Positions 28,282-36,935 of a stretch of 64,000 nucleotides of DNA are shown one piece after another; position 1 is the first letter of the stretch, and each line of letters begins with the position of its first letter. The position numbers were made by a program, and so were the translations under genes. Source of the stretch: Acidimicrobiaceae bacterium (GTDB lineage: Bacteria > Actinomycetota > Acidimicrobiia > Acidimicrobiales > RAAP-2); contig DAHUYG010000009.1 of assembly GCA_027315315.1 (NCBI GenBank), positions 1 through 64,000 of the forward strand, in the 5' to 3' direction. The notes beneath the pieces were generated by a model. That model was not told the origin of the DNA and made no database searches. It saw only the letters and a program-made list of their open reading frames with translations.

Positions 28282-29457
28282 CTAGCCCCAGATGCTCTCG
28301 CCGAGGGCGATGAGCCCGGCGAGGTTCGAGACGTCGGTCTCGAAGGCGGGGGCGCTCGCCACGACCTCGGGCGTGTGGACGAGCTCCTCGCGTTGCTCGG
28401 CCTCGCGCCGCGCCACCAGGCTGAAGTTGAGGAAGCTCTCGGCCACCTCGCGCAGCAGCGGCGCCGTGATCGCAGGGTCGGTCCCCACGCGCTCGGCGAT
28501 CTCCTCGGAGCGTTCGGCCAGCGCCCTCGCGACGGCGGCCGCCTGGGGGTCTCGCAGGTAGTCCGGGAGCGTCCGGTTGAGCACCATCGCGCCGAAGTGC
28601 AGGCCCCGGCGGCCGAGCTCGCCGGCGAACGCCTCGGCCTCGGCCAGGGGCGAGCTCTCGAGCGTCGAGACCACGACGAACGTGGTGCGCCGGTCGCCGA
28701 GGAGCCGCACCACGGCGTCGGCCCGCTCCACGAACCCCTCGTGCATCGACTGGAAGAGGATGAAGAACTCCGAGATGTCGGTCAGGAACTGGGTCCCGAG
28801 GATCCGGTCGGCTACCTGCTGGAACGGCCTCGACGCGGCGGTCACGAGCCGAGACCGGTAGGGGACGATGAGCCAGCGCAGCAGCCGGCTCGAGAAGAAG
28901 TCGGCCATGCGCTTGGGGGCGTCGAGGAAGTCGAGCGCATGGCGGCTGGGCGGGGTGTCGACGACGATGAGGTCGTAGTCGCCGGTGGAGTGGATCTCGA
29001 AGAGCCGTTCGACCGCGATGTAGTCGTGGCTCTGCACGAAGCGACCCGAGATGTTCCGATAGAGCGGGTTGGCGAGGATCTCGTCTCTCGTCCTGCGGTC
29101 GGGCGCGTGCCGCTCGATGAGCGCGTCCCAGCTTGCCTGGGTGTCGAGCATCGCCGCCCACAGCTCGCCGCGCGGCGTGACCCCGGCCTCCTTGAACGCC
29201 TCGGCGGGGATCTTGTGCTCGGTGTTCCCGAGGCCCTTCAGCCCCATGGCATCCGCGAGGCGCCGGGCCGGGTCGACGGTGAGGACGAGGACACGTCCGC
29301 CGTGGTGGCACGCCGCCATCGCGCCGAGCGCGGCGGCCACGGTGGTCTTGCCCACGCCGCCGGGCCCGCAGGCCACCGCGATCTCCTTCGACGCGAGCAG
29401 CTGGTCGAGGGTCCCCCGGCGAGCCGGCGGCTCCGCGCGCAGCGACCGAGCACTCAC
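28282..29457 (-). CDS. ArsA/Get3-like ATPase, second of a pair
   Basis: A 391-residue deviant-Walker ATPase with GPGGVGKTT near residue 31, DPARRLADAMG and VVDTPPSRHALDFLD. It resembles the mycobacterial Rv3679/Rv3680 pair, ArsA/Get3 relatives implicated in protein or metabolite handling rather than arsenite export. No arsenic genes are nearby. It begins at a GTG overlapping the stop of the partner ATPase (GTGA), implying coupled translation and a likely heteromer. Confidence 0.88.
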   Translation of the reverse strand: MSARSLRAEPPARRGTLDQLLASKEIAVACGPGGVGKTTVAAALGAMAACHHGGRVLVLTVDPARRLADAMGLKGLGNTEHKIPAEAFKEAGVTPRGELWAAMLDTQASWDALIERHAPDRRTRDEILANPLYRNISGRFVQSHDYIAVERLFEIHSTGDYDLIVVDTPPSRHALDFLDAPKRMADFFSSRLLRWLIVPYRSRLVTAASRPFQQVADRILGTQFLTDISEFFILFQSMHEGFVERADAVVRLLGDRRTTFVVVSTLESSPLAEAEAFAGELGRRGLHFGAMVLNRTLPDYLRDPQAAAVARALAERSEEIAERVGTDPAITAPLLREVAESFLNFSLVARREAEQREELVHTPEVVASAPAFETDVSNLAGLIALGESIWG

Positions 29458-30449
29458 AGGCCGAGCTCGTCGGCCAACCACGACGCGACCTGCCTGGTCG
29501 AGCGGAGGCCACCGACGCGGGTGAACAGATAGGGCACGAGAAGGATCGGGATCCGCGCGTCGAGTCGTTCCTGGAGCCGCCGCAGGTGCACCGCCCGGGA
29601 CCTGCGCATCGTGACGGCCAGGCGGGCCGCCTCGAGCACCGGGGCCACGTCGCCCCCGGCGGCCTCGCTCATCGCCGCGCTCAGGCCCGGCGCACGCAGC
29701 TGCTCGAAGACCTCCTCTTCGGGCGTGCTGAAGAGCTCGGGCAGGACCCGGTTCACGATCACGGCGACGAGGGACGCCGAGGTCTCGCGGTCGATGCGCT
29801 CGGCCAGTTCGAGCGTCTCTGACACCGGCATCTCCTCGGGGGTCGTCACGGCCACGACGCCCGTTCGGTCCGGGTTGGACAGCATCTCGACCATCCAGTC
29901 CGTCTGGCTGCGGACCTGGCCGACTTTCACGAGGTCGTTGATCGCCTGCGGGGCGCTCAGCTGGCTCACGACGTGGCCGGTCGCCGGGGCGTCGACCACG
30001 ACGGTGTCGTAGTGGCGCTCGCGGACCTCCCAGCAGAGCTTGCCGACGGTGAGGATCTCGCGCACCCCGGGCGCCGCGGTGGCGACGAAGTCGAAGGCCT
30101 TGGCGAGCGGCCCGATGCGGCCCGTCAAAGGGACGCGCAGGGAGAGCTTCAGGTACTCGCGCAAGGAGGCCTCGGTGTCCATCGACATCGCCGAGACGCC
30201 CGGGGCCACGACGGTCGGCGTGAAGCCGACCGATCCGACCTCGAACATGGCGGCGAGCCCGCCAGTCGCGTCGATGTCGCAGGCGAGCACCCGCTTGCCC
30301 TGCTGGGCCGCAAGCTGCGCGAGCGAGGCGGTGATCGTGGTCTTCCCCACGCCACCCTTGCCGGTGACGAAGAGCAGCTCGTGGCCGAAGAGGTCGGCCG
30401 CGACCGGGGTCGGCTCGTCAGGGGGGCCGCTCAGCCCGCCGCCCTCCAC
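29454..30449 (-). CDS. ArsA/Get3-like ATPase, first of a pair
   Basis: A 331-residue ATPase with KGGVGKTT near residue 31, switch region VVDAPATGHVVSQL and C-terminal IPILLVPYLFTRVGG. It is paralogous to the downstream gene, and the two are coupled. The start is uncertain: GTG at 30449 lies just past the DUF3107 stop, while an in-frame codon at 30506 would overlap DUF3107 by 47 bases. The order DUF3107, ATPase 1, ATPase 2 suggests one operon. Confidence 0.88.
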   Translation of the reverse strand: MEGGGLSGPPDEPTPVAADLFGHELLFVTGKGGVGKTTITASLAQLAAQQGKRVLACDIDATGGLAAMFEVGSVGFTPTVVAPGVSAMSMDTEASLREYLKLSLRVPLTGRIGPLAKAFDFVATAAPGVREILTVGKLCWEVRERHYDTVVVDAPATGHVVSQLSAPQAINDLVKVGQVRSQTDWMVEMLSNPDRTGVVAVTTPEEMPVSETLELAERIDRETSASLVAVIVNRVLPELFSTPEEEVFEQLRAPGLSAAMSEAAGGDVAPVLEAARLAVTMRRSRAVHLRRLQERLDARIPILLVPYLFTRVGGLRSTRQVASWLADELGL

Positions 30450-30459
30450 CCGCCTCGGA

Positions 30460-30693
30460 TCAGGGTGCCCCGAAGCCGACCCGCCGCTCGTTGGACGGGG
30501 CGCCAACCTCGACGTAGGCGATCTGCGCAGTCGGCACGGCGATCCTGCGCCCGCGACGGTCGGTCAGCCACAGGACGCCACCCTTCTCGAGCGACGTCTC
30601 GATCTCCTCCAAGACCGCATCCCGGTCGGTTCCCTCCCCGAGGTCAACCTCGACCTCCTTTGGGGTCTGCACGATCCCGATTCGCACCTCCAA
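30460..30693 (-). CDS. DUF3107 family protein
   Basis: A 77-residue protein of the DUF3107 family (Rv3208A/TB9.4 of M. tuberculosis belongs here). The sequence MEVRIGIVQTPKEVEVDL and WLTDRRGRRIAVPTAQIAYVEVG is characteristic. The function is unknown. It lies immediately upstream of the two ArsA-like ATPases on the same strand. Confidence 0.9.
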   Translation of the reverse strand: MEVRIGIVQTPKEVEVDLGEGTDRDAVLEEIETSLEKGGVLWLTDRRGRRIAVPTAQIAYVEVGAPSNERRVGFGAP

Positions 30694-30794
30694 CTGCGGA
30701 CTCCTCTCTCGGTCGCCCCTCGGCGGGGGCCGCAGCGGGCGTGTGCCGGCATGCCGCCAGCCCGACGTTACCGCCCTCGGGCATGCTCATAGCC

Positions 30795-31997
30795 ATGAGC
30801 CGGACCCCGCCCGCCGCATCGGGCGACGACGAGCGATCGGCCCGCTGGGCCTCGACGATGGCCGGCTTCGCACCCGGAGTGTCCGAGGGCGAGGACGGGG
30901 GGCACGAGATCGGCGGGATGCGGGTCGCGCACGCCGACTCGCGTGCGGGGACCGGGGGGGCGCCCGGCGGGGTCCCATGGGGCGCCGTCGTGTCCCGCCT
31001 CAGCCGGGAGGAGTCCGAGGCGGCGGCATCAGCGCCGGGTGCTGCCCGGGCGGCCGGCGGCGGGAAGCGGGCGCGACCCGAGGAGCCGGACCCCTGGCGG
31101 ACCTGCTTCGAGCGCGACCGCGACCGGATCCTGCACTCGAGCGCCTTCCGGCGCCTGGCCGGGAAGACCCAGGTCTTCATCTTTCCCGAGGACCACTCCC
31201 GGACCCGCCTCACCCACGCCCTCGAGGTGGCCCAGGTGGCGACCTCGGTGGCACGGGCCTGCGGCCTCAACGTCGCGCTGACCGAGGCGATCGCGCTCGG
31301 CCACGACTGCGGGCACGGACCCGGCGGCCACGCGAGCGAGGACGCGCTCGCCCCCTACATCGACGGCGGCTTCGACCACGCCAGTTGGGGCGCTGAGGTC
31401 TCGCTCGCCTCCTTGAACCTGTGCGCGGAGACCCTCGACGGGATCGCCAACCACAGCTGGTCGCGGCCCGCCCCGGCAACCTGCGAGGGCGAGGTGGTGA
31501 GCTGGGCCGACCGGATCGCCTATGTGTGCCACGACTGGGAGGACGCCCTCTCCACCGGGATCGTCGGCCCCGGCCAGCTCGACCCCTACGTCGCGGCGCG
31601 TTGCGGGACCCGGCGCAGCGAGCAGCTCGGGGCCTTCATCGAGGCGCTCGTCAACACGACGGCCGAGACCGGCCGCATCGCCATGGACGACGGCACGGCG
31701 ACGGCGCTCGCCCGCTTCCGGGCCCTCAACTACGAGCTCATCTACCTGCGCGAGGCCTCGGTCGCCCAGGCCCGGGCGGTGGTCGCGATGCTCCGCGCCC
31801 TCGTCGAGCACTTCTCGGACCGGCCCAACGCGATCCCCGCCGTCCGGGCCGCCGGCGGGCTCGGTGCCGGCGAGCCCGAGGCGGTGCGGGCCGCGGTGGC
31901 CTACGTGGCCGGGATGACCGACCGCTTCGCATGCCGCCAGGCGATCGCCCGGCTCGGCTGGGATCCGGCCAAGCTCCCCCAGGCGATCGAGGCCTGA
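30795..31997 (+). CDS. dGTPase-like HD-domain triphosphohydrolase
   Basis: A 400-residue HD-domain protein of the deoxyguanosinetriphosphate triphosphohydrolase-like group, which splits dNTPs to deoxynucleosides and triphosphate. The metal site is built from RLTHALEVAQ, then GHDCGHGPGGHASE and later SWADRIAYVCHDWED. An Ala/Gly-rich N-terminal extension of about 80 residues precedes the PWRTCFERDRDRILHSSAFRRL start of the domain. Upstream in-frame starts exist; ATG 30795 (MSRTPPAAS) is used. The promoter region is shared with the divergent DUF3107 gene. Confidence 0.9.
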   Translation: MSRTPPAASGDDERSARWASTMAGFAPGVSEGEDGGHEIGGMRVAHADSRAGTGGAPGGVPWGAVVSRLSREESEAAASAPGAARAAGGGKRARPEEPDPWRTCFERDRDRILHSSAFRRLAGKTQVFIFPEDHSRTRLTHALEVAQVATSVARACGLNVALTEAIALGHDCGHGPGGHASEDALAPYIDGGFDHASWGAEVSLASLNLCAETLDGIANHSWSRPAPATCEGEVVSWADRIAYVCHDWEDALSTGIVGPGQLDPYVAARCGTRRSEQLGAFIEALVNTTAETGRIAMDDGTATALARFRALNYELIYLREASVAQARAVVAMLRALVEHFSDRPNAIPAVRAAGGLGAGEPEAVRAAVAYVAGMTDRFACRQAIARLGWDPAKLPQAIEA

Positions 31998-32025
31998 GCC
32001 GGGGCTCGTCGCGCGGGCCGGGCGA

Positions 32026-32823
32026 TCAACCGAAGAGCAGCTCCAGGCGCTGGTCGAGCGCCCCCCGGGCCATGTCGGGGTGGGTGAGGATGTAAAAGCG
32101 GTCGGCCCTGAGGGCCTCGGCCACAGCGTCGGCCACCTCGGGGGCCGGGATCCCGACCGACATCACCGCGTTCTGGAGCACGTCGCCCTCGGACTCCTCG
32201 GCGACGCGCCGGACCCCCTCTGGCATGTTGCGGTGCGACAGGGCGATCCGGGTCTGGACGAAGCCCGGGCACAGCACCGACACGCCGACGTTGGATCCCC
32301 TCGCCCTGAGCTCCTCGAGCAGCGACTCGCTCAGCCCGACCACCGCGAACTTCGTCGTGCAGTAGATCCCGAGGAGGGCGTTCCCCCGCAACCCGGCGAC
32401 CGACGCCGTGTTGACGACGTGGCCCTGGTCCTGGGCCACGAGCGTCGGCAGAAAGACGTTGCAGCCGTTGATGACGCCGAAGAGATTGACGCCCACGACC
32501 CACTGCCACATCTCGATCGGGCTCTCCACGATCGAGCGCCCGACGACGCCGGCGTTGTTGCACACGACGTGCACGGCGTCGTACGCCTCGAGCGTCCGGT
32601 CGTGCAGGCGGACGACCGAGGCGTGATCGGCGACGTCGGTCGGGACCCCCACGACGTCGGCTCCCGCCGAACGCAGCTCATCGACGGCCGCCTCGAGGGC
32701 CGGCTCTTCGATGTCGGCCAGGACGAGGCGCATGCCCTCGGCGGCGAACCGTCTCGCCATCGCGAGGCCGATGCCGCTCCCAGCGCCGGTGACGACGGCG
32801 ACCTTGCCGGTGAGGTCCTCCAT
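32026..32823 (-). CDS. SDR family NAD(P)-dependent oxidoreductase
   Basis: A 265-residue classical short-chain dehydrogenase. The cofactor motif TGAGSGIG is at 12-19, NNAG near 89-92, and the catalytic Ser141, Tyr154 and Lys158 (YCTTK) are in place. Asp37 in LADIEE favours NAD. The substrate is unknown. A GAGGAGG ribosome-binding site precedes the ATG. It lies 21 bases past the mrp stop on the same strand, so it may be the downstream gene of that unit. Confidence 0.93.
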   Translation of the reverse strand: MEDLTGKVAVVTGAGSGIGLAMARRFAAEGMRLVLADIEEPALEAAVDELRSAGADVVGVPTDVADHASVVRLHDRTLEAYDAVHVVCNNAGVVGRSIVESPIEMWQWVVGVNLFGVINGCNVFLPTLVAQDQGHVVNTASVAGLRGNALLGIYCTTKFAVVGLSESLLEELRARGSNVGVSVLCPGFVQTRIALSHRNMPEGVRRVAEESEGDVLQNAVMSVGIPAPEVADAVAEALRADRFYILTHPDMARGALDQRLELLFG

Positions 32824-32844
32824 GGGCGCGGCCTCCTCGCTGCG

Positions 32845-33966
32845 CTAGCTGAGTGCGAGCTCCCGACGGTAGACGCGGGCCGGTCCGAGCGCCACGATCC
32901 GGTCGGCCAGCGCCACGAACGCGCCCGCCACCTCGCCTTCGGGTTCGCTCACCGTGACCGGTTCTCCGACATCGCCCCCCTCGCGCAGCGCAGGCACGAG
33001 CGGGATCTGTCCGAGGAGCGGCACGCCGAGATCGCCCGCCAGCTGCGCGCCGCCGCCCCGCCCGAAGAGCTCGTAGCGGGTCCCGTCGTCGCCGCAGAAC
33101 CAGCTCATGTTCTCCACGACGCCCCGGACCGCCAGCTTGAGCTTGCGCGCTGCGAAGGCCGAGCGCTGTGCCACGCGCTGGGCGGCCGACTGCGGCGTCG
33201 TGACGACGAGGATCTCGGTGCGCGGCATGACCTGCGCGAGCGAGAGCGCGACGTCGCCGGTGCCCGGCGGCATGTCGACAAGCAGGAACTCGGGCTCGCC
33301 CCAATAGCAGTCGCCCAGGAACTGCTCGATCGCCTTGTGCAGCATTGGGCCCCGCCAGATGACCGGCTGGTCCTCGGGCACGAAGTACCCCATGGACAGG
33401 CAGCGCACGCCGTGGGCGGTCGTGGGGATGACCATGTCGCCCAGGATCACGGGGTCCCGGCCGGCGCCGAGCATCTTTGGAACCGAGAAGCCGTAGACGT
33501 CGGCGTCGAGGATGGCCACCGAGCGGCCGCCCTGGGCGAGCGCGACCGCCAGGTTGACGGTGATCGAGGACTTGCCGACCCCGCCCTTCCCCGAGGAGAC
33601 CCCGATCACGCGGGTGGCCGAGCCGGGCCGGAGGAACACCGGCTCGGCCGGCCCATGCCCATGGCCGTGGCCCTGCTCGCCGGGGCCCTCCATGCGCCGG
33701 CGAAGGACGCCGCGCAGCTCGAGCCGGGCGTCCTCGTCCATCGTGGAGGTCCTGACCTCGACCTCGCGGCCGGCGGCCGCCTCGAGTCGGGCCGAGAGCT
33801 CGGCCCGATCGGGCCAGTCCTCGACGGGCACGGCGAGCTCGACGCTGGCCCGGCCCCGCTTCAGGTGGGCGGCGCGGAGGATCCCGGTCTCGCCGAGCGG
33901 GAGACCGAGCACCGGATCGACCACCCTGCCGAGCGTGTCGGCCAACGCTCGTTCGTCGGAGCCCAT
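32845..33966 (-). CDS. mrp: Mrp/ApbC-type iron-sulfur cluster carrier
   Basis: A 373-residue P-loop ATPase that carries or loads Fe-S clusters. An N-terminal MIP18-like (DUF59) domain of about 85 residues is followed by a His/Gly linker and the ATPase with SSGKGGVGKSS and DMPPGTGD. The CxxC of many carriers, expected after ENMSWF, is reduced to a single cysteine (FCGDDG), so cluster binding may differ. The ATG at 33966 is chosen because the domain starts there. It is divergent from a SufR-like regulator, which suits an Fe-S role. Confidence 0.9.
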   Translation of the reverse strand: MGSDERALADTLGRVVDPVLGLPLGETGILRAAHLKRGRASVELAVPVEDWPDRAELSARLEAAAGREVEVRTSTMDEDARLELRGVLRRRMEGPGEQGHGHGHGPAEPVFLRPGSATRVIGVSSGKGGVGKSSITVNLAVALAQGGRSVAILDADVYGFSVPKMLGAGRDPVILGDMVIPTTAHGVRCLSMGYFVPEDQPVIWRGPMLHKAIEQFLGDCYWGEPEFLLVDMPPGTGDVALSLAQVMPRTEILVVTTPQSAAQRVAQRSAFAARKLKLAVRGVVENMSWFCGDDGTRYELFGRGGGAQLAGDLGVPLLGQIPLVPALREGGDVGEPVTVSEPEGEVAGAFVALADRIVALGPARVYRRELALS

Positions 33967-34080
33967 GTGCCTGCCTTTCCAGGAGCGCAGCGCTTGGAGC
34001 CCACCCGCACCAGCGACCGGCGGCGCGGAGCGGGTCGCCCCGAGCATCCTCGGGGCCGGGGCCGCGCCCGGACCCCCAGG

Positions 34081-34086
34081 TACACT
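34081..34086 (+). promoter_or_regulatory. Leaderless -10 box of the SufR-like gene
   Basis: TACACT ends 7 bases before the GTG at 34094. Confidence 0.55.
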
Positions 34087-34093
34087 ACCGACC

Positions 34094-34861
34094 GTGCGTT
34101 CGGGCCCAAACCCGGGTGCCGTGGCTACGGCCACGGACGGCGATGACGCCGAGCACGTCACAGCCGACGCCCGGTTCGCCTCGCTCGTCGCCGCGGTCAC
34201 CGGGGCATTCGGCGACCCGACCCGGCGCGAGATCTTCCTCCACGTGCGCTCGCACCCCGGATCGAGCGCGGGCGAGGTCGCGACCGTCTTCTCGCTGCAC
34301 CCGAACGTCGCCCGCCACCACCTGCACCGGCTGGTGGCCGGTGGCTATCTGCGCGTGGACATGGGCCGGGGAGCCCAGGCGGTGGGCCGCCCCGCCCAGC
34401 GGTTCTTCCCGGTCGACGACGACCCGGTCGGGGGGCTCCTCTCGAGGCGCGACGACCTCCTCGTGCTGCTCCTGCGCGAGGCCCTCGAGCTGCTCGGCCC
34501 GGCTCAGGCCGAGGAGATGGCGGCCAAGGTCGGCGAGGAGTACGGGCGGATGCTCGCGACGCGCATCTCCCCCGAGGAGGGTCAGCGCTCGGTGCGCGCC
34601 GCGATGCGGACGATCGCCCAGGCCCTCACGGCGCACGGGTTCGCCGCCCACGTCGAGGACCACGACGGATCGACTGCGGTCGTGGCCGAGCAGTGCCCCT
34701 TCGGCGATGCGGCATCCACCCCGCCGGTCCTGTGCGCAGTGGACCGCGGCATGGTGAAGGGCCTGCTGTCGGGTCTGTGCGGCGACCCGAAGTCGGCGCC
34801 GCTGCCCGTCGTCCTCTCGTCGCGCGCCCGGGGCGACGAGACCTGCGCCGCGACCGCCTGA
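34094..34861 (+). CDS. SufR-like Fe-S-sensing transcriptional regulator
   Basis: A 255-residue regulator. The N-terminal winged helix is at about 35-105 (GDPTRREIFLHV, then SLHPNVARHHLHRLVAGGYLRV). The C-terminal half carries cysteines 201, 214 and 229 spaced C-x12-C-x14-C, starting CPFGDA, the pattern by which SufR holds a [4Fe-4S] cluster. SufR represses suf operons when clusters are plentiful. Here the neighbours are a NifS-like gene 5 bases downstream and mrp on the other strand. GTG at 34121 is an alternative start. Confidence 0.85.
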   Translation: MRSGPNPGAVATATDGDDAEHVTADARFASLVAAVTGAFGDPTRREIFLHVRSHPGSSAGEVATVFSLHPNVARHHLHRLVAGGYLRVDMGRGAQAVGRPAQRFFPVDDDPVGGLLSRRDDLLVLLLREALELLGPAQAEEMAAKVGEEYGRMLATRISPEEGQRSVRAAMRTIAQALTAHGFAAHVEDHDGSTAVVAEQCPFGDAASTPPVLCAVDRGMVKGLLSGLCGDPKSAPLPVVLSSRARGDETCAATA

Positions 34862-34866
34862 GGTCG

Positions 34867-36003
34867 GTGGCCCGCCACTACCTCGACCACGCGTCGACCA
34901 CCCCGCTGCGTCCCGAGGCCCGCGCCGCCCTCCTGGCCGAGCTCGACGCGCCGGCCGGTGACCCCGCACGCGTGCACGAGGAGGGGCGTGCCGCCCGCGG
35001 GCGGATCGAAGCCGCCCGCGAGCGCGTCGCGGCACTGCTCGGCGTGCGCCCGCGCCAGGTCGTCTTCACCTCCGGGGGGACCGAGGCGATCAACGCCGCC
35101 GTGTTCGGGGCGGCCAGGGCCGCCCCGAGTCGCCCCTTCGCCTGCGCCGCCGTCGAGCACTCGGCGGTGCGGGAGGCATCGAGCCGGGCCGGCAGCGTCG
35201 TCGAGCTCGCCGTGGACCGCTCGGGGAGGATCGAGCTCGACTCGGTGCGAGCCGCCCTCGCCCGCTCCGACCGCCCGGCGCTCGTCCACTGCCAGTGGGC
35301 CAACCACGAGGTGGGGACGCTCCAGCCGGTCGTCGAGGTGGCCGAGCTCTGCCGCGCTGCGGGCGTCGCGCTCCACGTCGACGCCTGTGCGGCGGTCGGC
35401 CATGTGCCCGTCGACCTCGGGGCACTCGGTGCCGAGCTCGTCTCGCTCAGCGCCCACAGCTTCGGGGGCCCGAGCGGGATCGGCGCGCTCGTGGTCGGCC
35501 CCGGGAGGCGCTTCGACCCCCTGATCCTCGGCGGCGAGCAGGAGCGGGGCCGCCGGGCGGGACTCGAACACGCACCGGCGATCGCCGGCTTCGGGGCGGT
35601 CGCCGAGCTCCTCTGCGACGAGGGCCGCCTTCGCGCCGAGGCGGAGGCCGCTCGCAGCCTCGTGGCGGGCCTGATCGAGGCGGCCTGCGCGCTCGAGGGG
35701 GTCGCGGTCGTGGGCGACCCCGAGGCGGCCGGACGGCTGCCGCACCTCGTGTGCCTCGGCGTCGACGGCGTCGAGGCCGAGCCGGTGGTGATCGGGCTCG
35801 ACCGGGTCGGCGTCGCCGTGCACTCCGGATCGGCGTGCTCCTCCGAGTCGCTCGCTCCGTCCCCCGTCCTCGCCGCGATGGGCGTCGACCCGGAGCGCTC
35901 GCTGCGTCTGTCGGTCGGGTGGTGCTCGACCGCCGGGGACGTGGAGGCATTCGGGCGCCAGTTCCCGACGGTCGTGCGGGGGCTCCGGGCGCTTCGCAGC
36001 TGA
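34867..36003 (+). CDS. Cysteine desulfurase-like (NifS/IscS) protein lacking the PLP lysine
   Basis: A 378-residue class V aminotransferase fold protein, 5 bases after the SufR-like gene. Retained: YLDHASTTPLR at the N-terminus, SGGTEAIN (69-76), His98, NHEVGT (146-151), Asp172 and the mobile-loop Cys324 in SGSACSS. Lost: the Schiff-base lysine is Ser198 (AHSFGG where NifS has HK), the following GPKG is GPSG, and the PLP-contacting Gln is Ala175. The frame is intact and base use is normal, so it is not obviously decaying. It may be a non-catalytic sulfur or cluster partner, or act without PLP (inference). Start GTG 34867. Confidence 0.85.
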   Translation: MARHYLDHASTTPLRPEARAALLAELDAPAGDPARVHEEGRAARGRIEAARERVAALLGVRPRQVVFTSGGTEAINAAVFGAARAAPSRPFACAAVEHSAVREASSRAGSVVELAVDRSGRIELDSVRAALARSDRPALVHCQWANHEVGTLQPVVEVAELCRAAGVALHVDACAAVGHVPVDLGALGAELVSLSAHSFGGPSGIGALVVGPGRRFDPLILGGEQERGRRAGLEHAPAIAGFGAVAELLCDEGRLRAEAEAARSLVAGLIEAACALEGVAVVGDPEAAGRLPHLVCLGVDGVEAEPVVIGLDRVGVAVHSGSACSSESLAPSPVLAAMGVDPERSLRLSVGWCSTAGDVEAFGRQFPTVVRGLRALRS

Positions 36004-36104
36004 CGCCGCAGGCGGCGGAGGGGCCCCGCCGCCCCTCGACCTGCGACCTGCGTCGCGCCTTCATCCTCGTGACGGCGCGTCGGCGCGTGGGCCGTGCGCG
36101 ACGT

Positions 36105-36935
36105 TCAGCCCACCGCCGGTGGCGCCGGCCGGCCGGTCTGCGCGAAGGCCTGGCGGATGAGGGGCGCAGCGCTCGAGACCTCGGCCTTCGGCGGCCTCTC
36201 GGCCAAGAACAGCTCGTACTGTGCGACGGCGGCGGCCGGGTCGTGGCCCTGCTCGAGGTCGATCGTCCCCATGAACAGGTGCGCCGCGAAGTCGTCGTGT
36301 TCGACGGCGATCGAACGTTGCACGAGCGTGCGGCCCGCGTCCTCGAGCGCCGTGTTGGACTGGGCCTCGCCGGCCTGCCACTCGAGCCACCCCGTCTCGG
36401 CCAGGGCCTGGGGCTGGCGGGGGTCCTCGCCCAGCACCGCCCGGTACAAGGTGAGGCCCTGGGCGAGCGACTGGCGGGTGCCCTCGTTCACGAGGATCGA
36501 CGCCTCGGCCAGCTGCATCTCGATCCGCTTGGGCGTGCTCAACGTCACGCCCCCCGTCTCGGGTTGGCCTGGGAGCCGGGGGGCCGCCAGGTGGACGACG
36601 AGCAGCGTGGTACCGGCGCTCAGCGCGACGAGGGCCACCACGCCGAGCCACCGCCGTCGCCGTCGCCGTGGCGGCGGTGCCACCGAGGGGTCCTCGGGCG
36701 GGGCGACGTTGGCCCGCTCGGCCGCCTCGAGCTGCTCGAGCTCGGCCCGGACGGCCCCCAGGCGCTCGGTGTCCCGGGCGACCAACACCTCGAAGTCCCG
36801 CTGGTCGATGTCACCGGCGGCGCGCTCGGCCCGCAGGTCCCGGAGGGACCGCTCGAGGAACTCGCGCTCGTCCTCGAGCCGCCAGCGCCGCTCGCGCTCG
36901 AGGGGCGTCGGCTCGGCCACCGAGGGTCCCGTCAC
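36105..36935 (-). CDS. ccmI: CcmI-like c-type cytochrome biogenesis protein with TPR domain
   Basis: A 276-residue membrane protein. The N-terminal part has the short coiled segment typical of CcmI/CycH (REFLERSLRDLRAERAAGDIDQRDFE), one membrane helix at about 98-118 after an Arg cluster, and a TPR-like outer domain. CcmI holds apocytochrome c for heme attachment by CcmF and CcmH. The start is a GTG overlapping the ccmH stop (GTGA). It is the last gene of the operon. Confidence 0.85.
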   Translation of the reverse strand: MTGPSVAEPTPLERERRWRLEDEREFLERSLRDLRAERAAGDIDQRDFEVLVARDTERLGAVRAELEQLEAAERANVAPPEDPSVAPPPRRRRRRWLGVVALVALSAGTTLLVVHLAAPRLPGQPETGGVTLSTPKRIEMQLAEASILVNEGTRQSLAQGLTLYRAVLGEDPRQPQALAETGWLEWQAGEAQSNTALEDAGRTLVQRSIAVEHDDFAAHLFMGTIDLEQGHDPAAAVAQYELFLAERPPKAEVSSAAPLIRQAFAQTGRPAPPAVG

